A stretch of 64,000 nt of DNA from Rostratula benghalensis. Lineage: Eukaryota; Chordata; Aves; Charadriiformes; Rostratulidae. A model generated the notes under the pieces. The model made no database searches and had not been told where the DNA came from. It was given only the letters and a program-made list of their open reading frames with translations. The stretch lies in the NCBI GenBank assembly GCA_013399305.1, contig VXAI01000049.1, forward strand, positions 3,365,450-3,429,449. Reading direction: 5' to 3'. The stretch's first letter is position 1; each line of letters begins with the position of its first letter. The position numbers and the translations under genes are program-made. Of the stretch, positions 1-12,700 are shown piece by piece.

Positions 1-582
1 TGGAAACATGTCCTGATTCTGCTGCTCTTAGGTCCTGTCATTTACAGCAGAACACTCGTAATGACACAGGAAACCAGAACACTTTGTGCATTCCCACTGA
101 TCTAGAAACAGCCACCAGTAGGTACAGGAAACATGCCAGACCGGATGTTTCCCTTGGTATCTTTAAGAAGTTACCAGTCTATCAGAGTGCACACGAACTG
201 TTGAAGTCTTTTGAATTTTAGTCTGGCAATAAAATATCTATCCATACTTTTAGACAGTCGTTTATTACCAGCAGAAGATTTGGAAAGCTGGAAGAAATGG
301 AAGCCAACAGTTAACATCACAGAACTTTCTGGCCCTTGGTGCTGTAAGATAAAGGACTGTCAAGAAGATGATTCCCTGGGTATGAAAAGGAACACGGAAT
401 CATACACCCGTTCAGTTTGGAAAAGACCTTTAAGAGCACTGAAGCAGACATTTTATGTTACCAGCTCAACCGTGACACCTATCCTGTTGATGGAAGGAGG
501 CTGCTGCTAAGAACACGACCAGCACGTGATTTCTCATCTTCTGAGAATAAAGTTACACTGGATTTTTCTGAAGTTTGCTTAC
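1..582 (-). other. PHKB: PHKB intron 22 (partial)
   Basis: Sequence between the exon 22 donor and the window edge. It contains no further PHKB exon on the minus strand. On the plus strand it carries the possible decayed coding frame described separately, and an AATAAA at 546-551. Confidence 0.75.
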
Positions 583-584
583 AT
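3..584 (+). pseudogene. Possible decayed coding fragment, antisense to PHKB, unidentified
   Basis: One plus-strand frame (codons at multiples of 3) is open from the window edge to a TAG at 219, and again from 372 to a TAA at 585. Between them it has stops only at 312, 345 and 369. The translation has a protein-like composition, for example RKHARPDVSLGIFKKLPVYQ in the first part and PVDGRRLLLRTRPARDFSSS in the second. I do not recognise the protein. An overlapping frame (211-510) is also open. This could be a processed or degraded gene copy, or just two lucky open stretches of about 70 codons; no poly-A tail or target duplication is visible. Confidence 0.3.
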
Positions 585-745
585 TAAGTTTCTGCAGGAT
601 CTCGTACGTTGACTTGTTTTTCCAGTCATTGATGTTTACATCTGGTTGCTGCTCGAGTTCAGAAGCGTTTGGAGTACTAGACTGTCTCTTGACTTTTGAG
701 TGTTTCGGAAGATCCAGCTCCTCCAAACTCTTAAACACAGGAGCC
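583..745 (-). CDS. PHKB: PHKB coding exon 22 (residues 684-738)
   Basis: The acceptor is TTTTTTTCAG; the donor is CTTAAT/GTAAGC. After a split Glu it reads [20 protein letters not shown], then [20 protein letters not shown] and [14 protein letters not shown]. The [12 protein letters not shown] segment is the serine-rich linker in which a phosphorylated serine is reported for mammalian PHKB. The next exon (the mammalian DCSCLASQAI segment) is not present in positions 1-582 and must lie outside the window. Confidence 0.96.
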
Positions 746-3700
746 CTGAAAAAAAAATATTTCATTCCATTTGATTTTCAATTACAAAATACTTCATCAT
801 TATTATTTACACATAGACTTACTCTTCTGTGTCAACGATTCTTAGGAAGTCAAGTTGTTCAACAACTGCTCCGGATATTAATGTCTGAAATGAAAAAAAT
901 TTAAAAGATGCATAAATGTACAGACCTATACAGTTGTCTTTTGATCTGCTGCTGCTGGCAGCTTGCATTGAGAAAGTATCTATCTATTATATCTACATAT
1001 TATCTATAGTTCTAAACATCTTTACGCTTTCAGAGTATTTTTCCTCTTTCTTCAGATCTCACTTAAGACAGCAAACATCTCTCAGGACTGCTCTTTATTT
1101 GCAAAAAAAATGCTGTTCTTTTGCCTGCAATGCACAGCACAATCAAGCAACGTGCACCCCCACAAAAAAAACCCCAGGTCTGCTGAAAACAGCCAAGATC
1201 AAGAATTTGCATTCCTCAGAGTAAGACTGAGAGATTGCAGTTAAAGAGCTGGACAAAGTGTATTGTGTTCCACCAGGACATGCATTCAATCACCAACAGC
1301 CACCATTGCCCTTATGGGCAAATAAACGTACTTTTGTACTTTTACCAGGTACTCCTTTTAATGGATAACAAATATAGCAAAGACCAACATCTTAAACACT
1401 TGAAAACTATTAATTTTTATTTATATTTTTTTAATCTGTCCAGGAGGCCAATGAAGGAAGGGAAGGGGAAGTTCACTCCCTGACAACTGTAACGATGCAG
1501 TGCTTAAAGTAAGGACACGTTACATAGACGAGAGATTTCTCGGCTGCTAATACATCAGTTACAGTAAATGCAAAGCAGGAGAGTCAGTGCCCTTACATTA
1601 AAACAAAACAAAACAAAACAAAACAAGCCAACCACCAAAAAATAAAAATAACTCAACCACAACAAAGAACCCCCAACAAAGAGAAAACCACCTCAACAAC
1701 AAACACTGTCAACAAGCAAAAGTGTTTTCCATGGAAAGAAATAGCATTTGCAATAGAAAAAGTCAAAGGTTGGAGGAGAGACTACCTGACCTACATGTGA
1801 CCAGTAGAAATACATAAATACTTGGAAAATGACCAGGATATCTTAAACCATTATAGCTCTAAGTATTTAATTTGCAAATGACCCAGCTCTTCTACAAATT
1901 CATGTTTTTCTAGGGAACAATTGAAACCATAACTGTGTCTTTGATCTCCCATCTTACAAAAAGAAATGCTCTTCAAAAGGTGTAAACTAAGCCCATGTAA
2001 GTATCTAAACCCAGCACCTGACTCAGTAATTTTCACATTCTGATGAAGCAACGTTCCTGCTTTGAGATTAATTCAGACAGCAAAGATATTAAAACTAGAT
2101 CTTAGTTCTTCTAAGAATTTTAATACATGTAAAGCACTTTTTTCCCCCTCCTCATTGATTATCTAATCAAAAGAAATCCTTCAACGCTTGACATCACGGA
2201 TTTATCCCTTGGTGGTAATTTCACAAGATGGCTGAACATGAAAAAAAAAAATCCCCCTTTTGAAAATCCTCTATGAATATTATCACTTTCAGAAGACTGA
2301 TTAAAAAGAATTAAAGCAAGCCCTTGTTTCTTTTGAGATAAAACAAAACCTACAATATCTTGGGCCATGACTCCTTGATTTCATGATGCAGAATGAAATA
2401 CTTCCAAGTCACATGAAAAGCCAAAGCAGTAAGAATACAGGAACCAATACTAGGAGGGAGGAACGTACCTGTACTCTGTCAACATGAACTTTCACTCCAC
2501 CAACAATTCCCTTTCTAAAGGCTGCCAGCATGTCCAGTATCGGATTGAATCTGCTCCCTCTGAAATTTGAACCAGAGCTCCATCAATCTTGCAATTAGAT
2601 AAACACCACACCACAAGTGATGCTTTTATGTCTCTACCTGATATTGTCTTCACGGATAAGCACAACGAAGAGTGGACGACCGTGCATTTTCCAGTACTGC
2701 TTAATGAACTGCAGTGCATTCTGGGTAAGAACCAAAGTGTTGGTCACAAACAAACAAAATAGTACACAAGCACAACGAACCATGGTACAAGACATGAGAA
2801 GAGCTGTCTTAATCTAACAGCTCTGAAAAACCCAAGAGATGAAAAAAACCTTAGCTAATAAATCACTAACAGATTTCTGCAACAAATATAAGCTGCTTTC
2901 AAGCACTGCTATTTCACAGGTTTTCTGAAAATGCTCCTGGCCTACATCTTGGGCACAGGCTAACGCAGTGGAGAGCGCGGCTCACTGCGCTGCAGGCAAT
3001 GTCCTGGTGAGCCTGCCCAGGGACCTGGGGCTTGAGTCACTGCCCCTGGTGTAGAACAACCACCGCCACCTCCCATGCACGGAAGCAGCTGCCCAAGCCC
3101 AGAGGACCTGCCAAGTGAACTTCACTCTGCCACCTGAGAAGGCAATTTTCAATTTTGTGTAAAGTTTTTCTCCAGGTGAGGCTTTTGCCTTCCCCTTAAA
3201 AGACCAATCTCATCCCTCTTTCCAGCCAAGAACATTTGCTTTCCCCAAGAATCATGATAATTTGCTTGCTGCAGCACTCCCAAGCCAGTGGCGAGCAAGA
3301 TTTTGTCAGAGAAATACTAGAACTCGTAGTGGGCTGACAGGATATTCATCTTAATACACTGTCCAGCATATACTGCAAGTCTATTTTTATATTAGAACAA
3401 TACACCCTGTAAAGTGTTCCCTCTCAATCTTCTGTTCTATCAAACGTCACAGTTTGTTCTTCTCCAGACTCTCTTTTTGTCAGTTTCTCAAAGCAAAAGT
3501 TACAGATAAATACCTTAATGTCATCAATCAACATCATAACGTCCTGAGACATGTAGAAATCACTTAGATCGAAAATGATCGAGTAGCAAACTACGGTCTT
3601 TCCCAGTATCCGATAAATCTGTTGAGAGAAAAAGCTTCCATTAATCTTTTCTTTAAAATATGTGAAGGACTGAAGTAGCTGAAAGGAGGAAAACAGCATT

Positions 3701-6700
3701 TTGAAACTATCAAAGTAATAGTGTAGAACAGTAGAATTAAAAACCTATTTAAGATAAAACCTACATATCAGATTTTTGGTACTCTATTTTTTATTAGGGT
3801 GCAGCTTTAAATTCAGTTCCATTGGAAGCAGTTACTTCCTCACCATTCAGCCTGCTCTGGCCCAGTGTTACTGTGCCTGGATGTCTGGGAAACACCAGAG
3901 AGTTCAAAAGTAAGACGGGGCATGCGCATTCATAACAGCAAGATACATTACAAGGGCTTTAAGACATATGCATAAAATAAAACTACATTTCCATTCGATT
4001 TAAAAGCATTCAGAGACCCATCCAATGTTCATCTGAATCATACATTAATAACACTAATAATAAAAACAATAATAAAAAAAATTTTTGCAACAACCTTTGA
4101 TGTTCCAAGGCATCCTATAGGCCTGTCCGGTCTTCCAGATAATCCCAGTTTGTCATTGACTCCCAAATGGAAGTAAGCCTGTGAGAAAGAGTCACCACAG
4201 CTGAGGGAATGATAGATAAAAGCCTTCCTTATGCACCCACCAGCTCTCACAGAGAGCTGTGTGCATTCTGCCCTCATTAGAAAGCAAGACTCATAACATG
4301 AGGCTGTTATTTCTTTTGGATTTTTTTTTTTTTAAACTTACTTCTGTATAACAGATATTAATTGTGAGAGAACAATTAGATTTGGTACATTTACAGTTGA
4401 AAGACCAATTTGAATTGTTTTGCTAACAGCAGAGAAATGAAATATGGAACTGAAGGAATAAACCCAAGCCGTGCTCCCCAGCGGTCGGCCCTTCCTCCCG
4501 GCGCAGGCGCAGCACCTCTGGCAGAGCAGGGCTCCGCTCCAGGTACGGACTAACCATTCCCCTTCCTCCTCCTCATAGTCATTTTGAGAGGAGGATGCAG
4601 GATTTTGGCTGACTGATGAAGGTGAAAATACAGCCACCACTGGTTTACATGACAAGAGAGGTGTCTTTGTTGAAGGTAAGCGAGGGTGCGGGGCAGATGC
4701 AGCTGCTGTGATTAGGACACGTGGGTGCAGCCTGGGCAAAGCCCCAAGTCCTGTCTCTCTGCAGTTTCAAAACTCAACTAAAACTTCTTGTTTCCTACAT
4801 TAGGTCTTATTTTTACCTTCTTTTTCCTGTTATAGTCCACATAATGAAAATATTTTTTAAATCTTCAAATAGCTCCTTATATATATAGCTTGATATAAAG
4901 TCCTACAGTTTGAAGAGAAATTTATAAGGAGATAAATAACTTTAAATGCAAAATTCCTTACTTTGACAAGTTCTTTTTGAGCCCATATCTGAATTGGTTC
5001 CACCTGCTGGGGGGTCTGAGTTTGGATTCCATACGTATTCAGAAAAACTTGTAGGCTACAAATGAAATGGTGAGAAATTTAACGACAAATTACAGAACAG
5101 GCTTAGTTTTAACAGTTTCCTTGGCAGCAGATACACAAGCAGCATTTAGAGTTAGACTCTACACTTCCTTAAATACCTTTGGCCAAGTTAAGATGCCCAT
5201 TATTAAACACTTCCCTAGTATGTACCTTCTTAACAAAAGTCACTACGTACCGCTGACTTTCTGCTATCAGGGCCACGTGTACTACCAAGTCATTTTCTAA
5301 AGGACCCTAGAAAATAACAAAAAGATATTTATTAGCATTTACTAACGACATATTTTGTTAGATCTAGCATGAATAGGGACAATGCCTGTTTAAACAGTTC
5401 TCCAGTATGACAGCCATCGCTGTCTCCGCAGCTTTCCCCTACTGCGGGAACAAAGGGAAACAACACCACAGGACTAAACCTCATAAATCTCAAACCTATG
5501 GGAAGCCTGCCCTATCTTTTGTAAGATACATTTTAGAGAATTAATAACAAATAGGTTGCTGGTAATAATTTCCACTGTCTGGTTTGGTTTGTTGGATTTT
5601 TTTTTCCATTCTCTTGGGGTTTTAAATTAAAAAAAAAAAAAAAGGTAGGAAAAAAATTTTGCTTCATACAAAAATGTACAATTTACAGAATTGATGTATT
5701 TCCTTTACACCTGATGTCACATAATGCTTAGATACACATTTTTGTAAAGAGTGAAATAACTCAGCTATTTGGATAACTCATAATATTCACTTTAAAATAA
5801 TGAACTGATGATTTCAACCCTTCCTCTGAAATGTTTTGATCAGGCAGCTACTCTTTACAGTTATATGAAAGCTATGTTAAGTTTTACAGCAGGTAACAGC
5901 ATTTCCTTGCATTCTTTATAAAACAGATACCTCATGTTTGAAGTAAATACTGGTGTGTTACATCAGGAAACCACGCAAATGGGAGTGAACTGAAGGTGTG
6001 GGGTGAGATCACTGACCTGACTCCCTGGGTGTTAAAAAGCCGATTCACCTTTCTGGTCCCTGGCTGCAGGGATCAGTAGCTGGAGCTGGGAGGTCTGAGT
6101 CATTCCTTGGTCATTGCTTCTCTGGCATACAACAGACCTACACACAGCCCACATTTTCAATCCTAAAATGCTTTTTGTCTAGAGAGCGTCAGAACCTGAA
6201 TGACAGAAGTTAAGTACATCTGCTATTGATTATAGAGAAATACAGCATTTTCTGTGAAGGTGGATGGACAGACACATTGATTTAGAATGAAAACTTCAGG
6301 GTGAACGCTTGCTCCTTCAGGTGTCTCTGAGCCTTGATACCAAGTCTGATCTTTGGGGATTGCAGAACAAATTCTTGATAATGTTTTCCCAAAGTCTATC
6401 AGTGCTACATTTCTGCAAAAAATGTTGGTGGTTTTGCCACGTTAAATATGTTTGTGATGTAAGTATGTGCACAGAGACCAGATTAAGAAGTTCAGTTAAC
6501 ACTAAAATATGGTCCTCCTCAAAGTAAGCTTATCCTCCTATCAGCTGCACCTACACAAACAGTAAGAAAAATCAAACCAATTCTCTACTGTAATCAGAGC
6601 GTTGTTTAATAAACCAGAGAGACCTCACCCACCCAACACCAAGAGAGACCCCCTCGAGGCCTGTACATGGGGACAGGCCTTCAGGTTAAGGCTCAACTTA

Positions 6701-9700
6701 ATTATTACTGTATTAATGACACACTGAGTGGGACTGTGTAAGCGTGGGCTGAAGCCCTACATAAATCTATGTGTTCTGCACCTCCACCTAGGTCCTGCCG
6801 TGCCAGCACTCGCTCACGCCTCTCCTACGCAGGTGGACCCAATGCTGCGAGTTATTTGTGGCAGCCAGGGTGTGGTGCTTCGACCATGGGCCCTGAAACT
6901 AAGCAAATGCTTCTGCAACTGGCAGAACACAAAAGCTGTGTGAAAAATAGCTAAAGTTTAAAAAGGATTGTGGAAAACTATAAAAAACTCTAACTGTATT
7001 GGGGAAAGGTGTAATTGCTGCACAACTACAAGATTGCTGTAATATTAAACACAAAGTTACTTTCATTTAACATGTCAAGGCCTGGAATATCAGAAATAGC
7101 ACTCCAGAAATACACAGATCAAAATAACAGCTCTAGTACTCGTGAGAAAAGATGTCACTCTTCTCAGTAATGCCCATGATATATTGCACTTACTATGTAT
7201 TTATAAAAAAAAGGTAGAAAAAGCATTAAACTCCTAAATATTCCCATAAGTAAATAGCGTTATTAAGAGTTCCATTTTAATGTATTCAATTTCACATTTG
7301 TCTAATAATGAAGCTGAGGTGCTGTTCACACAACATCAATCACTCTCTCCTCCCTCCCCCCCAGTTCACCCTTCTGCCTCGTGTTCTCACACTGAAGAGT
7401 GGGCAGAAGGATCTGTTTCAACCACATTCCGCATGCTGTGCAGGGGATATAAAGATACCCTGGTGTTTTCAGAAGACCAAGATAAAAGATCAGATTGTTT
7501 TCTTCCTCTCAAAGAAAAAAAAATAAAGAAAAAAAAATAATCACAAGGTTCTAAACTGCTGGGGCAGGATAAAGGGAGAAGCCCCTGGCTCCATTCCTGG
7601 CAGGAGCAGAGGAAGCAGCTCAGAGCTCAGTGTCCCTCTTTTGCTGCGCTCTCCCCGGACAGATGCTCTCGCTGTCTGCCTCGCTGCACACATCCCCAGG
7701 AAATCTCACAACTTTGAAAAAACCCCATTTGTTCTGAACACGTGAGAAAGTGGGCACAATATTAAAGAACACCGATTATAGCGGTACCTGCCGGGCTTTC
7801 TGAGCGCATGGAGCGAGAGGAGGGAACAGAGAGGGGACACAACAGAAGGAATGGTACAAACCCAAATCCTGCACCTCCCTGGGACAGAACCACACCTGGG
7901 CTGTTACACAGCAGCTGCTGCTGGAAGCATCCAGGCACTGCAGGATGGGTTATGGGCAGTGCGGCCAACGCCTGGGACTTCACAAATCCTGCAGTCCAAG
8001 GCATCTCTAACCCGTGGACACCAGACACGCCCTAACCCCACACATAACGTAGGTCGCTGAAAAATGTGCCTGCGTCTTCGTCTCCCTACGCTTTGTCATC
8101 TCCGTTCCTTCTCTACCTGTTACCTACTTCCCTCAAAATAAAAGAGCAGCAGTCTGTCATTTTAACTGTTCTCTTCCCAACATCATCAGTGGGCATTAAC
8201 CTTCATTCCCAGTGCCAGAAATGAAGCTTTCACATACACCAGTAAAATCCAAAACCAGAAGCCCCACCACCCCGTTTCTGAAGTGTTATTCATTTTGCCT
8301 TCATATGTCCATATTGCTTTCCTGCCCTTCAATTCATTGGTTATTCAAAACTATAAAACTACATTTGGAATATTTTAAACACTTTTCATTACTTCCTTAA
8401 GTCTACACAATTACATGGGCATCAGACGTATTTCTGTAGTGGCAACAAAGCCCCAAATAAACTAAATTACCCACAGTTTTCAATGACGAGTGTTTACAGA
8501 GATGACACTCAATGCAATCACAATCTGCCGACATGGAAAATGCATTTTTCTAAGAACTATTTCCTCCGCACATGGTTTCAAATAAAAATTTAAAAAGCCT
8601 TTCTGGGTACAGCTCTTTTTTTGGTAAAACACTGTACCTCAACAAAATTGATGTACACAGGCATCTGAAATATTTATGTACCCTTCTTTATTCCTTATAG
8701 GAATGAAATCTAATAAAAGTGGAAATACTTTTCTGTTCAGTTTCATTGAAGAGTTCTTTAAATATATGGGAAAAAGACAGCATCATAAAGAGAAGAAACT
8801 GCTTTTGCTTTCCAAAGTCATAATTAGGATGTCTTGTGTTCTCATATTGTATTTTATTTTTAGTCATTTTCCTAGCACTCTAAGGCAAATACTAAATAGT
8901 GATTTTGCACAAATTAGCTCAATTAGATAAAATGGCATAATTCAAACAAACTGTTTAAGTAAATTTAAGAATTCAAAGGATTCAAAAAAGTCAAGGTCAA
9001 GACTCTCAGCTGGGACTTGAATTTTGCCAACGTGAACCTTTGCTGGTAAAGCCCATGTCACTCACAGCGACACGTCTCTGCACCCGCCTTGCACTCTTCA
9101 GCCTTCTCTTAGCTACACATCTCCATGCACACCATTCTTCCTTCTTGAATAAAAGAAGTCCCCCACGTACAGGCCACCTTTCTGCCTTGTCACCCTCTCT
9201 ACTGCAGATTTGAATTACGGTGTTTCAAGCATTCCCCATCCCTGGGCTCTCCTTCCTGCTGTGTTTCTAAGCCAAGTACAGCAGCGCAGGTACAGACCGT
9301 GCACACCAACAAAGAACCTCGTCCTCGTAGCCCTTAGAAGCTCCAATTACAGAAGATATTCGTGCGCTGAATTGGAAATTAATTTCAAGGAATAAAATAT
9401 CACAGGCTCATTCTGGCCTTCCTGACAGGTCTTACACCTCCAAGGAACACACCTGTCTATTAGCAGCTCTGTACACTTACATTTTACATCTCCTTTTGAC
9501 TCTACCATGTAATTTGAAGGCAAGCGTGCACCACAGCCCCAAAACTGCAGATGTTACAGTCCTCTCAAAAGCAATCCTCCACCAACTAAGAAAATGTACA
9601 TACATTTAATATTTTTCCTACCACTTCAGCTGTACCATTAAAAGACTGTACATCACACCTAGATGACAATTTTTTCAGTACAAACACTTGAATACTAAGC

Positions 9701-12700
9701 TTCTGCTTACCTGGTTCGAGAATCTCATGCTAACGTTCCGCTGATCTTGGGGAGGCACGTAACGGCCAATAGGGTCGAGATCTTTGGGACTCACCAATTT
9801 GTCAGCTGAAAGTAAACGGTAATAAAAATACAGAATGACTTTGAGTAATTTCTGCAGCTTTTGTGAAGGAGGCAAACCTATTTTTGTCAGTTCTGCTGCT
9901 GTGATCTTTGGTACGGATCAGGGATCAAAATGACATTCCCCAAAACTATATTTACTTCACAACTAATGACTCGAGCATCATTCTTGCCACAGCTAATTGT
10001 AATACTGTAGTATGTAAAGAACATCCTTTATTTTTTCACAGAGATTTGTTAAAAGAATACAGGCAGACAGCAGACTCCACAAGTTGCATAAAAAGCCCTC
10101 AGTCCACCACCATGGAATTATTCTAGAGCTTTAACCAGAAACTCAGCGGTTACCATCACGAGTTGTTGAGCTTTGAGGGAAAGCAGCCAGCTCCTGTCTC
10201 ATGGACATCACACTGCTCTAATTCTGAAAGGGCAAGGAATAGCCAAGATAACTCTCAATATCCTATCTCAAAAAGAAATTGTAAGAAAAGCCAATTAAAT
10301 ATATTTGAAACCTAGCAGCTTCTACATGGATGTTTTTACATGAAAAAAAAACAACCCTGCCCAAACCTAAGATTCTGTTATTTTAACTTTCTATTGAAAA
10401 AAAAAAAAAAAAAGTAATCCAATAAAAATATACTAATAAAAAGTTTCATAAAATGCCTTGAATAACGGTTCACAATCCACCAGCTAAGTCTCATTTTGTT
10501 GTGGAACTGTCCAGTCTTTAGTTACTTTCTGCTACAGAGAATGTCACAGTGCACTTTCATTTCTCCTATGTGCAAGTCAACAATTCTGCCTGTATTCTTA
10601 AAAAGCTCTACTCTAAGAAATGAGCTGTTAATCTAAAAAAGAAATAACTTATGACTCCAGTAGCTTAATTCAACTACAACAGAAACCAATGCTGCCTTGC
10701 TAAAAAAAATATTCCTGAATTTCAGGACGTAGTCAATTAAGACAGCTGTTCATGAGCTCAACAACACATGTCCTGCCTCAAGCTGAGCGGTGTGAGGGAA
10801 GAAGAGAGAGCAGGATCTGTGGTGCAGGGGGAGGAAGGGGCCGGGGCAGGCAGTGAGGGACACCGGCCGGGCACGTCCCCGGCCACGGGCGAAGGAGCAG
10901 CTGGTACTGGGAGCGACGCCACAGCTGGTACTGGGAGCGACGCCACAGCTGGTACTGGGAGCGACGCCAGTGGCTCTCAGCTACGAGAGACCGGGGCCAT
11001 CTCTGTCCCCAGCCTGCAGCTGGGGAGCGCAGCTGGACTCCGGCCAGGGAAGGACCCTGTCCTCTGCTCGGTGCTGCTCCCGCAGGGTCAGAGAGTAGGC
11101 ACGGGTTCAAAACCCAAAGCACAAAGCAAAGCTAGATTATGAAAAATTAACATGGACAATTTCTTAATACCCTGACCACATGAGTTAGCAAAATCCATTT
11201 TATGGAAAAAAGTTACCTGTGCTCCAGTCCACCCAGTCAGACTTCTCAAGCTGCCTAAAGTTACTTAAATTATTTGTAGCAATGCTGATGCTATCCAGTT
11301 GATTAACCAAATGTTCACAAGATCAATGGACTCTGCCTCAGAGTTCTCAAAAGCAAGAGCAGTTTCTAAGAGTGTGTTCTATTTCCACTGGTTTTTACAT
11401 TGACTTACAGCACTCAGTAATTAAAATATAGAGTCAGAATAATTTCATATTTAGATGTTAGACTATTGGTATAGTTGTTTTAATTTAAGTTGACTTTCAG
11501 TATTTACAGTTTTATTTCAGAGAGGAATCTCAGTGAATATTCATCACTGGTACCACAAATACAAACATATTGGGACACAAAAGCAGAGTTTTCTTTGTTA
11601 GCTCCTTCTTTACAGCAGCAGCAGCAGCTGACATTTAATCCATTCGGTCTACACTCTAAAAAATATTGCTAAAAACTCTTTACTTATTTCTGGTCAGCAC
11701 AACCCACAGGAGAAGGTAGAGAAATGATAAGGAAAAGCACAGGAAAGGTAAGAGCACTACTAAATGCAAGCCTAAACCGAGTGAACTTCCAGCTACGTGC
11801 AAGAGGTGAATCCCCTGCCAGGAAGGGTTTACAAACCCCCTCCACCACAGCAAGAAAGAAATTCTATGAAAACTTGCATCACTGTCTGCAAGAAGCATGG
11901 TTTTTTTCCTCCACAAACAATCCTTTTCAGTTGTGCAGGGACGTGGTGACTCCCAGCAGCCGTGGGCAGACACTTTCATTGCCTCTCTTGTTCAGAGCCT
12001 TTACAAGCAGGATCACTCTTTAGACTTCCCTGCGTCTGTTTGCCCCGCCGTGGGAGGCAGTGAGATGGGAGAGAATGGACTCCACCTCAGGTTGCTGCAT
12101 TTAGAAAAGTTTGGAGCGGAAGAGGCAGTCACGAAGCCCACGGAGGCAGAAGGGATGTATTATGTGCTCGCCTACAGCACAGAAACAAGGAGGCTGAGCA
12201 AATACCAATTCATTGTTACCCCTGAGGCAACACAACAATTTCGGGAATGGATGACGAAACAGGAATCCAGTACCTGCCCAGACCTCAGAGTGTTTGGAGC
12301 CCCATCCCTGGAGGGGTTCAAGGCCAAGCTGGATGGGGCTTTGAGCAACCTGCTCTGGTGGGAGCTGTCCCTGCCCAGGGCAGGGGCTGGGGTCTAGGTC
12401 ATCTGGAAGGTCCCTTTCAACCCGAACCATTCTGTGATTCTATGAGTCAGGCTTCCACTTAATTAGCAACCAAAAAAAACCACCTGTAACACACACAAAG
12501 ACTTTCACCAAGGACAAGATTGTTATTCAGGTAGGTTTTCATCCAGAAAGGAGCAAAATTAAATGCACCAATTATAAATTAGTATGAATACACGGAGTTC
12601 CTGTTGTAACAATCGCTGCTGAATATATTTAGCTTTGTGATTAAATTTCCAGACCCTGTTTGCAAAGACTACGAGAGAAAAGGAAAAAAAGGGTTTTGAG

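Noticed and set aside
4338..4739. A 133-codon minus-strand open frame
   Set aside because: Lies entirely within PHKB intron 16, between exons that already join in frame. No family resemblance.
11897..12397. A 166-codon plus-strand open frame
   Set aside because: Its C-terminal part ([15 protein letters not shown]) is translated CR1 3' sequence; the rest has no recognisable domain. A retroposon-derived chance frame.
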